Shown: positions 33,901 to 45,659 of the stretch, piece after piece
How the letters are laid out: each line of letters begins with the position of its first letter
Numbering within the stretch: position 1 is the first letter of the stretch
The notes under the pieces: model-generated
Databases searched by the model: none
What the model was told of the DNA's origin: nothing
Seen by the model: only the letters and a program-made list of their open reading frames with translations
NCBI GenBank assembly: GCA_905178155.1
Contig: CAJINV010000012.1
Span: 243,271 to 307,270 of the forward strand
DNA: 64,000 bases
Reading direction: 5' to 3'
From: Amoebophrya sp. A120
Taxonomy: Eukaryota > Sar > Dinophyceae > Syndiniales > Amoebophryaceae
Made by a program: the position numbers and the translations under genes

Positions 33901-36900
33901 ATCCAGTTGGCCAGCCTTGCCCCGCTCTGTTCCGTCCCTGGGGTGCCGGGTATCGCGCGAAGCCCCGAGGCCACATTTTGGCCGGCCGCAGGTATTTCCA
34001 AGACTGGCAGCCTTCAGAAAATTTCTCAAGTTTGGCCAGCTTTTCCGAAAAGTAAGCCAGGCCACAGACAAAGCGGCCCAGTTGGCCAGCCTTGGCCCGC
34101 TCTGCTCCCTGCTTCTCCGGCTCTCGCGCGAAGCCCCGAGGCCACAGACTGGCCGCAGGTAATGCGAAGGGAGGCCGGCGGGGAATCTTGGAAAAGTTCG
34201 AAAGCTTTCAAGTTTGGCAAGCTTCTCCGAAAATCCAAGGCCATGAAGCAGCCCAGCTGCCTGGGCAGCCTTGCCCCGCTCTGTTCTTTGCTTCTTCGGC
34301 TATCGCACGAAGCCCCGAGGCAAAGCAATGGCCGTAGGTAAAGCGAACGCGGGAAATTTTGAAAAGCCCGAAAAGACAAGCCCTCAAGCTTGGCCGGCTT
34401 CTCCGAAAACCAAGGCAGGGCCGCAAAGCAGTCCAGCCGGCCAGCCTTTCCCCGCGCGCCCTGCTCCGTGCCCCTCCGGCTATCGTGCGAAGCCAGGGGG
34501 GCCATGCGTTGGCTGCTGGTGATGCGAATGCGGAAAACCTCGGAAAGACTTGGCAAAATTTCGCAAGTTTGGCTAGCTTTTCCGTAAACCCAACCAAGGC
34601 CGCAAAGCCGACCAGCTGGGCAGCCTTGCCCCGCTCTGTTCCCTTCCTTGCCTCTCCGGCTATCGCACGAAGCCCCGAGGCCGCCCACAGTTTGGCCGGC
34701 CGCTCGTAATGCGAAGGCGGGGAACCTTGGAAAAACTTGAAAAAATTTCCAAATTTTGCCAGCTTCTCCGAAGAGCCAAGGCCGCAAAGCAGCCCAGCAG
34801 GCCAGCCTTGCCCTGCCCGTCTGTTCCTTGCTTCTCCGGCTATCGCGCGAAGCCCCGACGCCGCAAAGCGGCCGAAGGTAATGCGCGGGCGGGAAACCTT
34901 GAAAGAACTCGAGAAACAAAAGCGCGCAAGCTTGGCCCGCTTTTCCGAAAACCCAAGGCCAAAAAGCAGGCCGGGGCCGGCCTTTCCATCCTTTCTTTGC
35001 TCCCTCGCCCCTTGCTTCTCCGGCTACCACGCAAAGCCCCGCCCGACGCCACAGATTGGCTGAAGGTAATGCGAAGGCGGAAGGCCTTGGAAGGGTTTGA
35101 GGAAATTCCCCAAGTTTGGCCAGTTTTTCCGAAAACGCAAGGCCGCAAAGCGGTCCAGCTTGCCAGCGTTGCCCCGCCCTGTTCCTTCCTTCTCCGGCTA
35201 TCGCGCGAAGCCCCGAGGCGGTGGGCTTAGGTAATGCCGAAAACTAACCAAAGGCAACACGCAAACAAAGCAGTCCAGCTGGCCAGCCCTGCCCCGCCCT
35301 GCTCCCCGCTTCTCCGGCTATCGCGTGAAGCCCCGAGGCCACAAATTTTTGGCCGCAGGTGATGCGACGGCGGGGCTCCTTGACACTTTGGCCAGCTCTT
35401 CCGCAAACCCAAGGCCGCAAAGCAGTCAAGCTCGCTGGCCAGCCTTGCCGCGCTCTGTTCCTTGCTTCCCCGGCTATCGCGCGAAGCCCCGAGGCCACGG
35501 ACTGGCCGTAGGTAATGCGAGGCGGGGCATATTGAAAAAGCACGGAGGCAGCAGAGCAGTCCAGCGCGCTGGCCAGCCTTGCCCCGCTCTGTTCCTTGCT
35601 TCGCCACTTATCGCGCGAGGCCCCGGGGCCACAAATTGGCCGAAGGGTTGGGAGGGAATGCGAACGGGCGCGGGGAATTTGGAAAAATGCTTGGAGTTTG
35701 GCAAGCTTTTCCGAAAAGCCAAGGCCGCAAAGCATCCCAGGCTGGCCAGTCTTGCCCCGCCCTGTTCCTTGCTTCTCCGGCTATCGCGCGCGCGAAGCTT
35801 CGGGGCCACAGACTGGCCGGAGATAATGCGAAAGCGGGGCGGCTTGAAAAAGTAAAAGCCCGAAAGCCGCGGGAGCGCTCTCGAGTTTGGCCAAAACCGC
35901 AACCAAAGCAGTCCAGCTGGCCAGCCTTGCCCCGCTCCTTTCCTTGCCCCTCCGGCTATCGCGCGAAGCCGCGAGGCCACAGATTGGCCGCTCCCAGGTA
36001 ATGCGAAGCCGGGGAAGTTTGGAAAACCTTGAGAAAATTTTTCCAGTTTGGCCCGCTTTCCCGAAAACGCAAGGCCGCAAAGCAGTCCAGCCGGCCAGCC
36101 TTGCCCCGCTCTGTTCCTTGCGTCTCCGGCTATCGCGCGAAGCCCCGAAGCCAGAAGTTGGCCGCAGGTAATGCGAACAAGGTGGGGAATCTGGGAAAAA
36201 GTTGCGAAAAGTTTTCAAGTTTGGCCCGCTTTTCCGAAGGCCCAAGGCCACAAAACAGCCCAACGAGCTGGCCCGCCTTGCCCCGGTCTGTTCCTTGCCT
36301 CCCCGACCATCGCGCGAAGCTCCGAGGCCAACAACAAACCGGCCGTAGGCGATGTGAAGGCGGGAAACCTTGAAACAGCTCGGGGAGATTTGCCAAGTTA
36401 GGCCAGCCCCCCCGAAAGCCCAAGGCCGCAAAGCAGTCCAGCTGGCCGGCCTTCGCCCGCTCTGTTTCTTGCCTCTCCGGCTATCGCGCGAAGCGGCCCC
36501 GCGGCCCGCCAGAGATTGGCCGTCGGTAATGTAAAGGCGGGGAACTTTGGAAAACCTCGGCAGAACTTTTCGACTTTGGCCAGCTGCTCCGAAAACCCAA
36601 GGCCGCAAAGCCGTCCCGCTTGCCAGCCTTCCCCCGCTCTGTCTGCTCCTTGCTTCTGCGGCTATGTACCGCGCGAAGCCCCGAGGCGAGGCCACAGATT
36701 GGCCGCAGGTAATGCGAAGGCGGGGACCCTTTGAAAAGGCTTGAAAAGATTTCGCAAGTTTGGCTAGCTTTTCCGAAAACCCCCCGACACCGCAAAGCAG
36801 TCCAGCTGGCCGGCCTGCCTCGCTCTGTTCCTCGCTTCTCCGGCTATCGGACGAAGCCCCGAGGCCGCAGGTGGTGCGAAGGCCGGGGACCTTGCAGACA

Positions 36901-39900
36901 GTTGAGAAAAGTTCTCAAGTTAGGCTAGCGCTTCCGAAAACCTACCCCCCAAGGCCGCAAAGCAGTCCAGCTGGCCAGCCTTGCCCCGCTCTGTTCCTTG
37001 CTTCTCCAGCTATCGCGCGAAGCCCCGAGGCCGCAGATTGGCCGGGGGTAATGCGAGGCGGAACACCTTGGGAAACTTGAAAAGAGCCCCCAAGCCGGGC
37101 CATCTTTTCCGAAAACCCAAGCGAGGCCGCACGCAGCGCAGCCCAGCTGGCCAGCCTTGCCCCGCTCGTATCTTTCCCCTGCTTCTCCGGCTATCGCGCG
37201 AAGTCCTGGGGCCACGGATTGGCCGCAGGGAGTGCGACGGCGGGGAATTTTGAAAAAACCTGACAAAGCGGCCAAAGCTTCCAAGTTTGGCCAGCTGTCC
37301 CGGAAGTCTGTCCGAGGCCGCATAGCCTTCCGGCTGGCCAGCCTTGCCCCGCTCTGTTCCCTGCTTATCCTGCTATCGCGCGAAGCCCCGAGGCCACGCG
37401 TTGGCCGCAGGTCATGCGAAAAACTCGAAAAAAAAAACTTGCAAGCTCGGCAGGCTTTTCCGAAAACCGACCCGAGGCCGCAATCAAAAAAGACCAGCTG
37501 GCCAGCCTTGCTCCGCTCTGTCTGTTCCTTGCTGCTCCGGCTATCGCGCGAAGCCCCGGGGCCGCCCTCACATTGCCCGGAGGTAATGCGAGGGCGGGCG
37601 ATCTTGAAAAAACTTGGCAAATAAAGCTTGGAAGCCTGGCAAGCTTCTCCGAAAACCCAAGGCCGCAAAGCGATCCGGCAGGCCAACCTTGCCCCGCTCC
37701 TTTCCATCCATCCTAGCTTCCCCAGCTATCGCGCGACGCCGCGGGGCCAAAGGGTGGCCGTAGGCAATGCGAAGGCGGGCGGGAGATCGTGAAAAAACTT
37801 CAAAAAATTTTTGCAAGTTTGGCAAGCTTTTCCGAAGCCCCCAGGCCTCAGTCAAAGCCGTCCAGCCGGCCCCGGCCTGCCTTGCCCCGCTCTGTGCCGT
37901 GCTTCTCCGGCTATTGCGCGAAGCCCCGCGGCCACACTTTGGCCGTAGGTAGTGCGAAGCTGGGCGGGGGAAGGGGAGTGCGAAAAAACTTGAAAAATTG
38001 TTTCAAGTCCGGCCCGCTTTTCCGAAAACGCAAGGCCAACTGGCCGGCCTTGCATGCCCCCCTCCGACAGCTCCTTGCTTCCCCCGCTATCGCGCGAAGC
38101 CGCGGGGCCGCCTCTATCTTGCATCGGCCTCGGTAGTTTTTCCCGGTTCGCTTGGCCAGCGTTTCCGAAAACGCAAGGCCGCGCGCAAAGCAGTCCCGCC
38201 GGCAAGCCTTGCCCCGCTTTGCTTCATTTTTGCTCCCTGAGCTACCTAGCGCGCGAAGCCCCAGCGCCACACTTTGGCTGCAGGCGGTGCGACCCTGGGA
38301 GGTCTTGCAAAAGCTCCGAAGTCTCGCCGCCTTTTCCGAAAACTCAGCCAAGCCCGCAAAGCAGCCCAGCGAGCCAGCCATCCCTTGCTCCGTTCTGTTG
38401 GCTCCCTGCTTCTCGGGCTATCGCGGAACGCCCCGGGGCCAAATTTTGGCGGTAGGCAGTGCGAAGTCGGGAAGGGGGGTCTCGGGAAAACGCAGAAAGC
38501 TCTGGGGAGCTTGGCAAGCTTTTCCGGGAATGTAAGGCCGCAAAGCGGTCCAGCGAGCTGGCCAGCCTTGCCCCGCTCTGTTCCTTGCTTCTCCGGCGCT
38601 CGTGCGAAACCCCGAGGCCCGCCACATTTTGGCCGTAGGTGATACGAACGCGGGCGGGGGACCTTGAGGAAAGTGGCAAAGCCTTTTCAAGTGTGGCCAG
38701 CTTTTCCGAAAACCGACGCAAGGCCGCAAAGGAAGCAACACAGCTGGCCAACCTTGCCCCGCTCCCTCCCTCTGTTCTTCTCTTCTCCGGCTATCGCGCG
38801 AAGCCCCGGGGCCACATTTTGGCCGTGGGTAGTCGCGGGGCGGGAAGTCTTGAAAAAGCTTGAAGGCTTCAAGCTGAGCCACCTTATCCGAAAACCCAAG
38901 GCCACAAAGCCATCCAGCTCGCCAGCCTTGCTCCGCTATGTCCGCTCTCTGTTTCTCCGGCTACCGCGCGAGGCCTCATTTTGCCCGTAGGCAGTGCGAA
39001 GGCTGGGAAGCTTGAAGAAGCTTGAAAAAATTGGCCGGCTTTTCCGAAAACTCGAAGCCGCAAAGGGGTGCGCTGGCCAGCCTTACCCGCTCTGCTCAAT
39101 GCTTCTCCGCCTACCGCGCGAAGCCCCCCCCCCTGGGCCGGCCGCATTTTGGGCGTAGCTAATACGAGGGCAAGGGATCTCGAAAAAAGTCTGCGGAGCT
39201 TTTTCGTGGGCCGCTTTTCCGAAAACCGGAGGCCGCAATCGCAGCTAGCAGTCTGTCCAGCTGGTCAGCTCTGGCCCGCTCCGTTCCGTGCTTCTCCGGC
39301 GATCGCGCGAAGCCCCGCGGCCGCGTTTTTTTTTTGGCCGCGCGCCCGTAGGTAATGCGGCGGCGGGGAATCTTGGAAAGCTTGGAAACTTTTTCCAGTT
39401 TGGGCCCCTCTGCCGAAAACCCAAGGCCGCAAGCAAAGCAGTGCAGCGGGCCAACCTTGCCCCGCTCTGTTCCTTGCCTCCCCGACTATCGCCCTGGCCT
39501 CGTGCCTCGGCCCTTGCTCTCATGCGAGAGAGCGGCGCCCAGCGTCCAGATTTGTTCGGCGAACTTCGCAGCGCTCGGCCTACGCCTCTGGGGCGGTGGC
39601 ATTTCTGAACGGGGCGCACCACAGTCCAACGCCGTCGCCTGTCTGTCGCCGTCGCCTGAAGCCGAAACCCCAGGCCGAACCCCCAGGCCGAATCCTCAAG
39701 CCGAAACCGAAGCCAAGGGCCCGCGTGGGGACCCTGTCCCCACGCTCGGGCCTTGTTTGTCATGCATAACTGCGATTCCTACTAGTACAGTACTTGTGCA
39801 AAGCATACACCCAGAGCGCCGGCATTTTCTTCCCGCGGAACATCTTCCGGACGCTCATCACGTAGTCTGGAATATGCAATTGCAAATCATGGATTTCAGC

Positions 39901-40133
39901 ATGATAACATGTACTGAAAGATTCTCTTCCACGCAGAATCACGATGAAGAGCCGCTCCTAGTTGCTAGCATGCAGTTTAAGTATTAAGCCTGATGAAAAT
40001 TTTACGATTTTTGTATCTTTCGAACCGATGTTTCCAAAACCATAATCTAAATTATCTTTTGCAATGCATATTCCAGTCCCTTCAGCAAGACCGTGTCCAG
40101 GTCGATTGCGATAACCTTCAAAGAGTCCACCAT
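27924..40133 (-). CDS. Unrecognised multi-exon gene (possibly two) with a 9-kb intron
   Basis: Minus-strand exons that look coding: 40071-40133 (MVDSLKVIAIDLDTVLLKG; the DLDTVLL resembles a glycosyltransferase DxD or a HAD motif I, undecided), 39808-39872 (YVMSVRKMFRGKKMPALWV), 30713-30768 (IPDFFKGFYENSQLNQ), 30249-30368 (AYHAKCIDYFLVGPFQTGDY), ~29525-29627 (NATFTGEYKFELTTSRMKCY), 29301-~29397 (YRRKSKIYQYLQFSGSLDDL), 29048-~29095 plus ~28880-28937 (VVITGGNLIATSKTAIEEWE). Less certain exons run through 28.8-27.9 kb, ending at a TGA at 27924. Canonical donors and acceptors occur (CAG/GTATGAG below 30554; GCGAAG/ATT at 30368), as do introners. Splitting into two genes near 29.7-30.2 kb cannot be excluded. 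No family recognised. Confidence 0.5.
28021..28146 (-). mobile_element. Introner, family A
   Basis: A-type TIRs with a perfect GCTGT TSD. Its removal leaves open frames on both strands, so it does not settle the coding strand by itself. Confidence 0.92.
28938..29047 (-). mobile_element. Introner, family E
   Basis: 110 bp. TATCGAGGAAAAAACACCCA faces GGGTGTTTTTTTCCTGGATA. The TSD TGCCT is perfect. Removal restores VVITGG-NLIATSKTA on the minus strand. Confidence 0.92.
30559..30712 (-). mobile_element. Introner, family C
   Basis: C-type TIRs with a perfect CTGGT TSD. On the transcript it sits 5 nt before a canonical GTATGAG donor, so it interrupts the very end of an exon. Confidence 0.9.
30900..31790. 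repeat. AGGCGAAACGAC minisatellite blocks in alternating orientation
   Basis: Three related units. Two are direct (about 30909 and 31305, each starting CATACCCCAGACGA and running into GGCCAAAAGTGGCAA and CGCACNAGCAGCA). One is inverted (about 31590-31785). Each holds a degenerate AGGCGAAACGAC/AGGCGAAAGGAG array. Confidence 0.85.
31202..31246. repeat. Perfect 20-bp-arm palindrome
   Basis: CTTATCCGAAAAAATAATTA, a 5-nt loop (ATTAC), then its exact complement. CACGTG-centred AT-rich arms extend the symmetry outward imperfectly. A weaker similar palindrome lies at about 31515-31600. Confidence 0.95.
31880..33725. repeat. GAATATTCGCGAA / TTCGGGCGGGGG tandem array
   Basis: At least seven copies of a TTCGGGCGGGGGTTGTGTTC core, about 180-235 bp apart where contiguous, each followed by several GGAATATTCGCGAA-like boxes and CCGGGGAGGGGGTTT boxes. 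A non-repeat stretch at about 32575-32900 with CTCCTCGGAGC palindromes splits the array. Long ORFs on both strands are composition artefacts. Confidence 0.85.
33775..39490. repeat. GC-rich satellite, ~178-bp unit, about 33 copies
   Basis: Units contain AATGCGAAGGCGGGGAA, TTTCCGAAAACCCAAGGCCG, CAGCCTTGCCCCGCTCTGTT and GCTATCGCGCGAAGCCCCGA in fixed order. Anchor spacing is mostly 175-181 bp, with a few shortened units (about 120-160 bp, e.g. near 35170-35590). Copies are diverged. Nearly stop-free frames on both strands come from the composition. Confidence 0.9.
39873..40070 (-). mobile_element. Introner-like element without a direct TSD
   Basis: TATGCAATTGCAAATC faces ATCTTTTGCAATGCATA. The flanks are an inverted CTGGAA/TTCCAG rather than a direct duplication. 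It splits KVIAIDLDTVLLKG from YVMSVRKMF. The splice points are not determined. Confidence 0.6.
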
Positions 40134-40319
40134 GTTGCCGGCGAAGATTTTTCTTTCGCGGGGTTTTTCGCTGCCTTGACAGATCAGATCGCGGCTGTCT
40201 TTGCAGTTCAGATCGCTGCCGCGACGAAGATTCGACCGACGCCGCCGCGCGAGGGAGTGTAACTGACAGAGAGGAGCGTGCTGGGGAGAATTGACACTGC
40301 GAATACAACTACGTATGTA

Positions 40320-41250
40320 GCGCTCCCCGCAATGTGGCGTCGTGGCGTTCCAGTGCCCCGCTACCCCTGTACCAAAACCGGATCTCTCGTCCCTCTCATT
40401 TCTGTATCTCACTCGCCTTGTTTCCAATTCGGAGTCGAACATATACGCTTGACTGCACGACAGCGCGCGCGACGCGTTTGGCGCGTTCGCGCCAATGCAA
40501 TCGGCATACCGCGCCCTCAGGTCTCTCTTCGGCCGACAGGCTCGAATGCCATCTCCAGAAACCAATGGATGCTGCAGCCCAGGGGCCGGCACAACACATA
40601 CGCGCGAATAAATGGGAGGGGCGCAGCGAACTCCCGATGCCGTATGTCCGTCGGCACGTTCCACGGCGGCGCCGCTCCTCCGCCGGGGCGACGCGCCCTC
40701 ACAGGCCCCGCAACCTCGGGGGCCGGGCGGGTAGGTATGCACCCGGCACACACGAAGATGAGGCCCGGCAGGCCTGGGCCGATGATAGGGAAACACGCAC
40801 CCGAAACCGACGAACAAGCGCGAGCCTGGCTGCCCACCAATAGACCGGCCGCGCGGAGGGGCCGGCCGCCCACTAAAAGTAAAGGGCTCGGCGCCGGGGC
40901 CGGCCGAGCAGACGGATGCGCGGCCCCGCCCTGGGGAAAACCAGCGCCAAACTAACCGGGAGGCGCAACAAGCGGGCCGCGGCTGCGCCCCGGGTGGCGC
41001 GCACTCGCAGCGCGAGGCCGAAAGGGCGGGCGGATGGTTGGGCGCGGACGTTCTCCTTCGTCGCTGGCCATGATGCTCATGTCTTGGGCCTCCGCCGCGC
41101 TGGCTTCTCATCCGCCAGGGTTTTCCCCCGCGTCGGCCTCTCCTCTTGCGGGGGAGGGAATAAAATGACCCCACCCTCACGCGACAACGCTACCGCCGCG
41201 GCGAACTGAAGGCAGGACAAAGCCCCGCGCCCGTGCAAGAGTGAGGCGAT
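40320..41250. other. GC-rich island 2
   Basis: Very GC-rich, CpG-dense block immediately upstream (minus sense) of the first exon at 40133. A 377-aa minus ORF spans it, but only its last ~25 codons resemble protein. Confidence 0.6.
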
Positions 41251-42873
41251 CCCTGCGCGCTGGCTCCATCTTGTATTTTCCAGGAACAAAGATTGCTCCT
41301 AAGAAGCAACAGAAAGCTATGAATATGTGAAACCCAAAACACCTAGACGAACCATCTATAGACGCCCCTCTAATGGGCAAGGTCGTCATCAGCAATCACA
41401 GTTACACGACTCAAGCATTCTTGACCGCTCACCCTCTACACAGAGACGCCACACAAGTTACCTTACTCTCACCTCGCTCGAGAGAAGCGAAATATTTGAG
41501 TCGCATTCCTTCTTTTTTCCTCACTACCAAGCATTGTGAAGATATGGCAAGACATCAAGGCGCGGAGCTGTCTTGTCTTTCCTGCTTTCCTCCCTCGACA
41601 CGGCTTATTTACAATTGATCACCATTTAAAACAGGGGCGCCTGCGCTTGCGCTTTGTTTCAAATATGCTTGAAAGCACAAGGACGGAAAAACTGCGAAGT
41701 CGATGTTTGTATTCATGGTCGAAAAATAGATCTTACACGGTGACAAAAGTAATCCAAAGGGTGACCGGTAATACAGCGAAGTCGTGAAGTCCTTGCTCAT
41801 TCGTTTCTACTAGCATCATATTTTTCAAGGCACCAACTGAAACTGCTAGAGTTAGGTAGCGCTACAGCACTTGACCGCATCAAGAAAAAATAAACAGCCC
41901 GCAACAAAAAAAAAAGTTCACAAGTGTCGTAAACTTCACTCATTGAGAAATTTTGGCGAGGGAGGACCTAGGACAGTTTTGTCAAAATTTGCAGACTATA
42001 AAATATAGCCGCTGGTGGCTCGAGAAAGGCTCCTTGCATTGCTTAGTATCTATTTATCTAAAGTTTTGTAGAAGTGCATCAAAAGGTTTGCGATCCCGAA
42101 ACTGGTCTTCTTGCTGTAGTGCGAAACAGACAAGCACAAGTAGTTCGTCCAACTACAAATGTCAGGCTTCAGAATAAATCAATCTTACATGTTGATGTTC
42201 ATCGCCCCAACCTTCCTCCTACTTCCTCCCAACAACTCTCTTCCCACTCTGGCGTCAGAGGCTCAAACTCTAGCTCAGGTGCTTGGGTCGGATCGATGTG
42301 GATGTGGATGGTTGTTGTAGCAGAAGCAGTTCTTTACAGCTTGTTCTGGCCGTCGGTAGAAAGAATTATACTGCATGTGCGGAATTTTGGACTAAATGTG
42401 AAGCCCATGCTACATTCAAACTGTTCGTCGAAACATGTTTCCGGACACGGGGACGCTGCTGTGTTTTTTGAAAATCAAATGACTCCATTCTGAATTTCAA
42501 TTTTTTTGTTTCATAGTAAGTACACATCATCCCATCAGTTTTTATTGCATGACCACCACTAGTAAAAGAAGTTATCTTGTTCACAACGAAACCTGAAGAA
42601 CCGGTTTCGATCTATACCTCACGTCTCTCTGGTACCGGATGAATATGGAGATGTTCATGTCGTAGATGTTTCTCCGTCAGGAGCAAAAAAAAGTTCTCGA
42701 TGGAAATGTTGCTGTTCTGCCTTTTACTCTCGATCGTTCGGAAAATTCGAGCCTCATCTTGGATGTTGTACTAGAGGAAGAAATGGCGGTGGGCCGCCCG
42801 CCCGCTCGTGTAGTAAATTAAACTCGAACCCGTAGAAGTTCGTAGAATCTCGCTATCGTTCCTTACATTTCTT
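41251..42873. other. Intergenic, no gene seen
   Basis: AT-rich; short ORFs without recognisable features and no introner with complete TIRs. Confidence 0.35.
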
Positions 42874-44919
42874 TTATCCCACCTTCGAAGCTGTATCCAC
42901 CGCCGCCTCCGAACCGGTACTCGCATTCAAATTGTCACTCCCGGTTGCGGTCTCGCGCGTTGGCGTTTTCAACAACTGCACCACGGCGTCGGCTGTTCCG
43001 GCAGGTACATCATGCGGCGCTGCATCGTCCACATTCCGCTTTTCTTCGCCGCCGTCGTAACCAATAAAGGAAGCTAGTACACCCCGGCGACCAGAAGTCG
43101 TAGTAGCGGACATGATGTACAAGTCGCTTGTGAAGGATGGAGTCGCAGCCGTTATCTGCTGTAACTGTTCCGCAGGAGTAGTTGCTTCAAAAGCAGAGAC
43201 GGGCGTGTTGTCAGTGTCGACAGCGGCGCTTGCTGCAAGAGCAGGCCGTGGAGAGGTGCCGCGGTGTGGTTGCTGCGACAACGCTGGCTTCGCTGCGTGG
43301 TGGATCTGCTCATTGGAGATCATGCTGGAAGCGACTGTGCGATCCTCGTGCGGGACTGTTGCTGTTCCAGCGGGGTGTGTAGAGGCGATAGCCTGCTCCT
43401 GCAGGGGAAGGTCCTTATCGTCGACGTTGCCAGTGCCCATAAGAATCTTGCTGGTGTCCACGACTTGCAATTCCGCCACCGCAACTCCGTCCTGTGGTTT
43501 CGGTTTGATCCATTTAATACTGATGATTCGCACGATTCAAAAATCATACTTGATGATCAACACGCCATTATGCGTTCTTCTCTAACTTCAGTACGTACAA
43601 AAACACCATACCGACGTATCCCCAGCGGCTGCATTTGGTAGCCCTTTCTGACTCACCGCCTCTTGCAGCTTCCGCAATTGCTCATAGTAATCAGCCCGGA
43701 GTTGCTCTGCATCAATTTGTTGTTGCGGAAAGTCGATATTTTCACCATCGGACAAGGAAGAGGTCCTCGAAAAAACCGGCGTCCCGACTTCACTCGACGA
43801 ACCTGCACACTGACCATCACCAACCACAGTTCCGTCCTTCCGGATTGTGTCACCCACCAACCTGTAGCTGCAGTAGCTGTAGTACGATTCGCAATGGGAG
43901 TCGCAGCTGTCGTTTCTGCTGATGGAAAAACTGACACTGATGTTTATGTTGCTGGTGCTGCTCTCGTCCTCGAGCTCGTCTTCGGTGATGGGGTATAGTG
44001 CGTCGCCGACCGCAACATCGCCGTCAACATCCACATCCACATCCCAGAGTTCTTCCCCCTCCAGCTTGTCGAAATAGGCGTTGTATTCCCCAAGGGTATG
44101 CTGGTCGAAAAAGTCGAGGTCGGGCCCGGGCCGAAGGAATTTCTATATGCAGATGTTTCTCATGCAACAGAAGCAAGAGTGGGGATGTAGATGAAACAGG
44201 CTAAGTTCTCGCATCAGCCGCAGAGGAGAACGCATTGGCATTCAATACTGACATATTCGTTGATTTTCCATTGGTTGCACCTGCTCAGTCATCTTTGTGT
44301 ACCCTTCTCCGCATATGAAAATTTCTTCGGCGAGACCGAGTGTAGTTTTTTCCTCTGGTAAATCTGCAGGCAGGTGTGGTACAGGTCACTCGTGTACCAG
44401 TTGAAGTTGGTATGAAAGGAGACAGCTTCTTTGTTTTGACTCCCCTCACGTGTCACTGCAAAAACCAATGCAAACCCTATCGTGTTTCTTCTTCCCGTGC
44501 TTTTTTGATGAGCCTCGATAGCCCAGACTGAAGCTGTACATACTGCCCGATAAAGATAGAAGATTTAAAACGCAAAAGCTGCATCCCAAGGGACCACGGA
44601 TGCTTCCGTTGCTAGACATGCTTTAATGCTTTCCAATAAAGTATAAACCTCAAGTGAGGGGACGGGAAATAAGTTGCTCGCTGTCATAATTCGGGTCATC
44701 GAGGGGGTCCTGCTTGTCCGCATCCTCACATTTATCGTCCAAGCCACATGCGCCAACATTCAATGCCAGACAAGACGCAGCGGTCTCTTCTTCCGGCGAG
44801 CAGCTACAACCGCTGCCCGGCTGCAACGAAGGGATAGAGGCGCCGCTACCGCCATTGAAATCTTCGCAATGCTGCTGGTGTTCCTGCGAAGGCGCCCAAG
44901 AACTTGTTCTGGGCATCAT
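42874..44919 (-). CDS. Unrecognised acidic, low-complexity protein, multi-exon
   Basis: Minus-strand coding-looking blocks. About 44660-44919 is acidic with several Cys (GLDDKCEDADKQDPLDDPNY). About 44320-44430 gives NFNWYTSDLYHTCLQIYQ. About 43600-44160 gives FFDQHTLGEYNAYFDKLEGE, a run of Val-Asp repeats and Ser/acidic sequence, then AEQLRADYYEQLRKLQEAV. About 42874-43515 is a Thr/Ala/Ser-rich tail ending in a stop at 42874. The DQHTLGEYNAYF segment faintly recalls the DQ..LN motif of GT-A glycosyltransferases; this is weak. No introners were found, so introns here are presumably ordinary; boundaries unresolved. Confidence 0.45.
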
Positions 44920-45659
44920 ATCTTTTAGCTGTGCGTTCGAATTACCTCTGCGAGAAGGTGAAGCACAAATTGGTTAGCTCAGATCAACGTGGTAAGAATT
45001 CAATCTGACAACCGGGCTCAAGAAGGGTAGTATCGCAGTCAACGTGGCTTTGTTCCACCGAAGTTGCTTCTTCTGGACAGAATTTTTGCAGAACGAAATA
45101 CGACAAGCACAGGTTGGTGGTAAGGTAGTACCTCAATCTTGCTATGTATGAGACGACAAAGTATAATTCTTTCTGGGAGATTGACTATGAGTCTGGAAGA
45201 GGATGCGTCGATGCATCGCGTTTTGAGTGGTTTTGATTGTAATGTCCCTCTAGGAATTTTGGAAAATGAAAAATCTCTCGGGCGTAAAGTGCTCGACGCA
45301 TCTGCATTATTCTGTTTAAAAATTTGCTGCTACTCCTCGCTTTGTGCTTCACATTTGGAAAAAAACGAAAAGAAACGGGCACAGAGGAACGCTGGATAGC
45401 GATACTACGCTTTACGACCATGCAAAGCACTGCAGTCACTCCCATTCGTCACTCCTACAACTACTAAAAGCCATTTTGCATGAGCAATAATGACTGAGAC
45501 TAAGTCTGAGATGTTCAGAAATAAAGAAAGCCAAGTAGAATAATATGCAAAACAAGTCGATGGAGGTTGTGAGGCGCCTCGCCTATTCTTGTCCTTCTCT
45601 CCGCTGAAGGTAAAGCCGAGACCTAACTCTCAAAAATGAAGCTCAACAGAAAGGCTGAG

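Larger units (their letters stand above)
30769..39807 (-). mobile_element. Giant intron: A-family introner split by ~8.9 kb of repeats
   Basis: The left end is TATGCATTGCAAAAGTATCG plus about 85 bp of normal A-element arm (to ~30872). The right end is TTTGTCATGCATAACTGCGA through AGTACTTGTGCAAAGCATA (from ~39757). Together these make one ordinary ~150-bp A element. Flanks are CACAC and CACCC, a 5-bp TSD with one mismatch. Excision with that TSD joins MPALWV to WIPDFFKGF in frame on the minus strand. Everything between the two arms is repeat DNA. Confidence 0.8.

Noticed and set aside
31900-39500. Many long ORFs (up to 340 aa) on both strands
   Set aside because: They overlap in several frames on both strands, repeat with the satellite unit and show Arg/Ala/Pro/Gly-biased low-complexity sequence. 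They reflect GC-rich repeats with few stops.
40134-41180. 377-aa minus ORF across GC island 2
   Set aside because: Only the final ~25 codons (40071-40133) look like protein and belong to an exon; the rest is compositional.
42874-44919. Merging the acidic gene with the 27.9-40.1 kb gene as one glycosyltransferase
   Set aside because: The DxD-like segment would then follow the DQ..N-like segment, opposite to the order in GT-A enzymes, and a GC island separates them.
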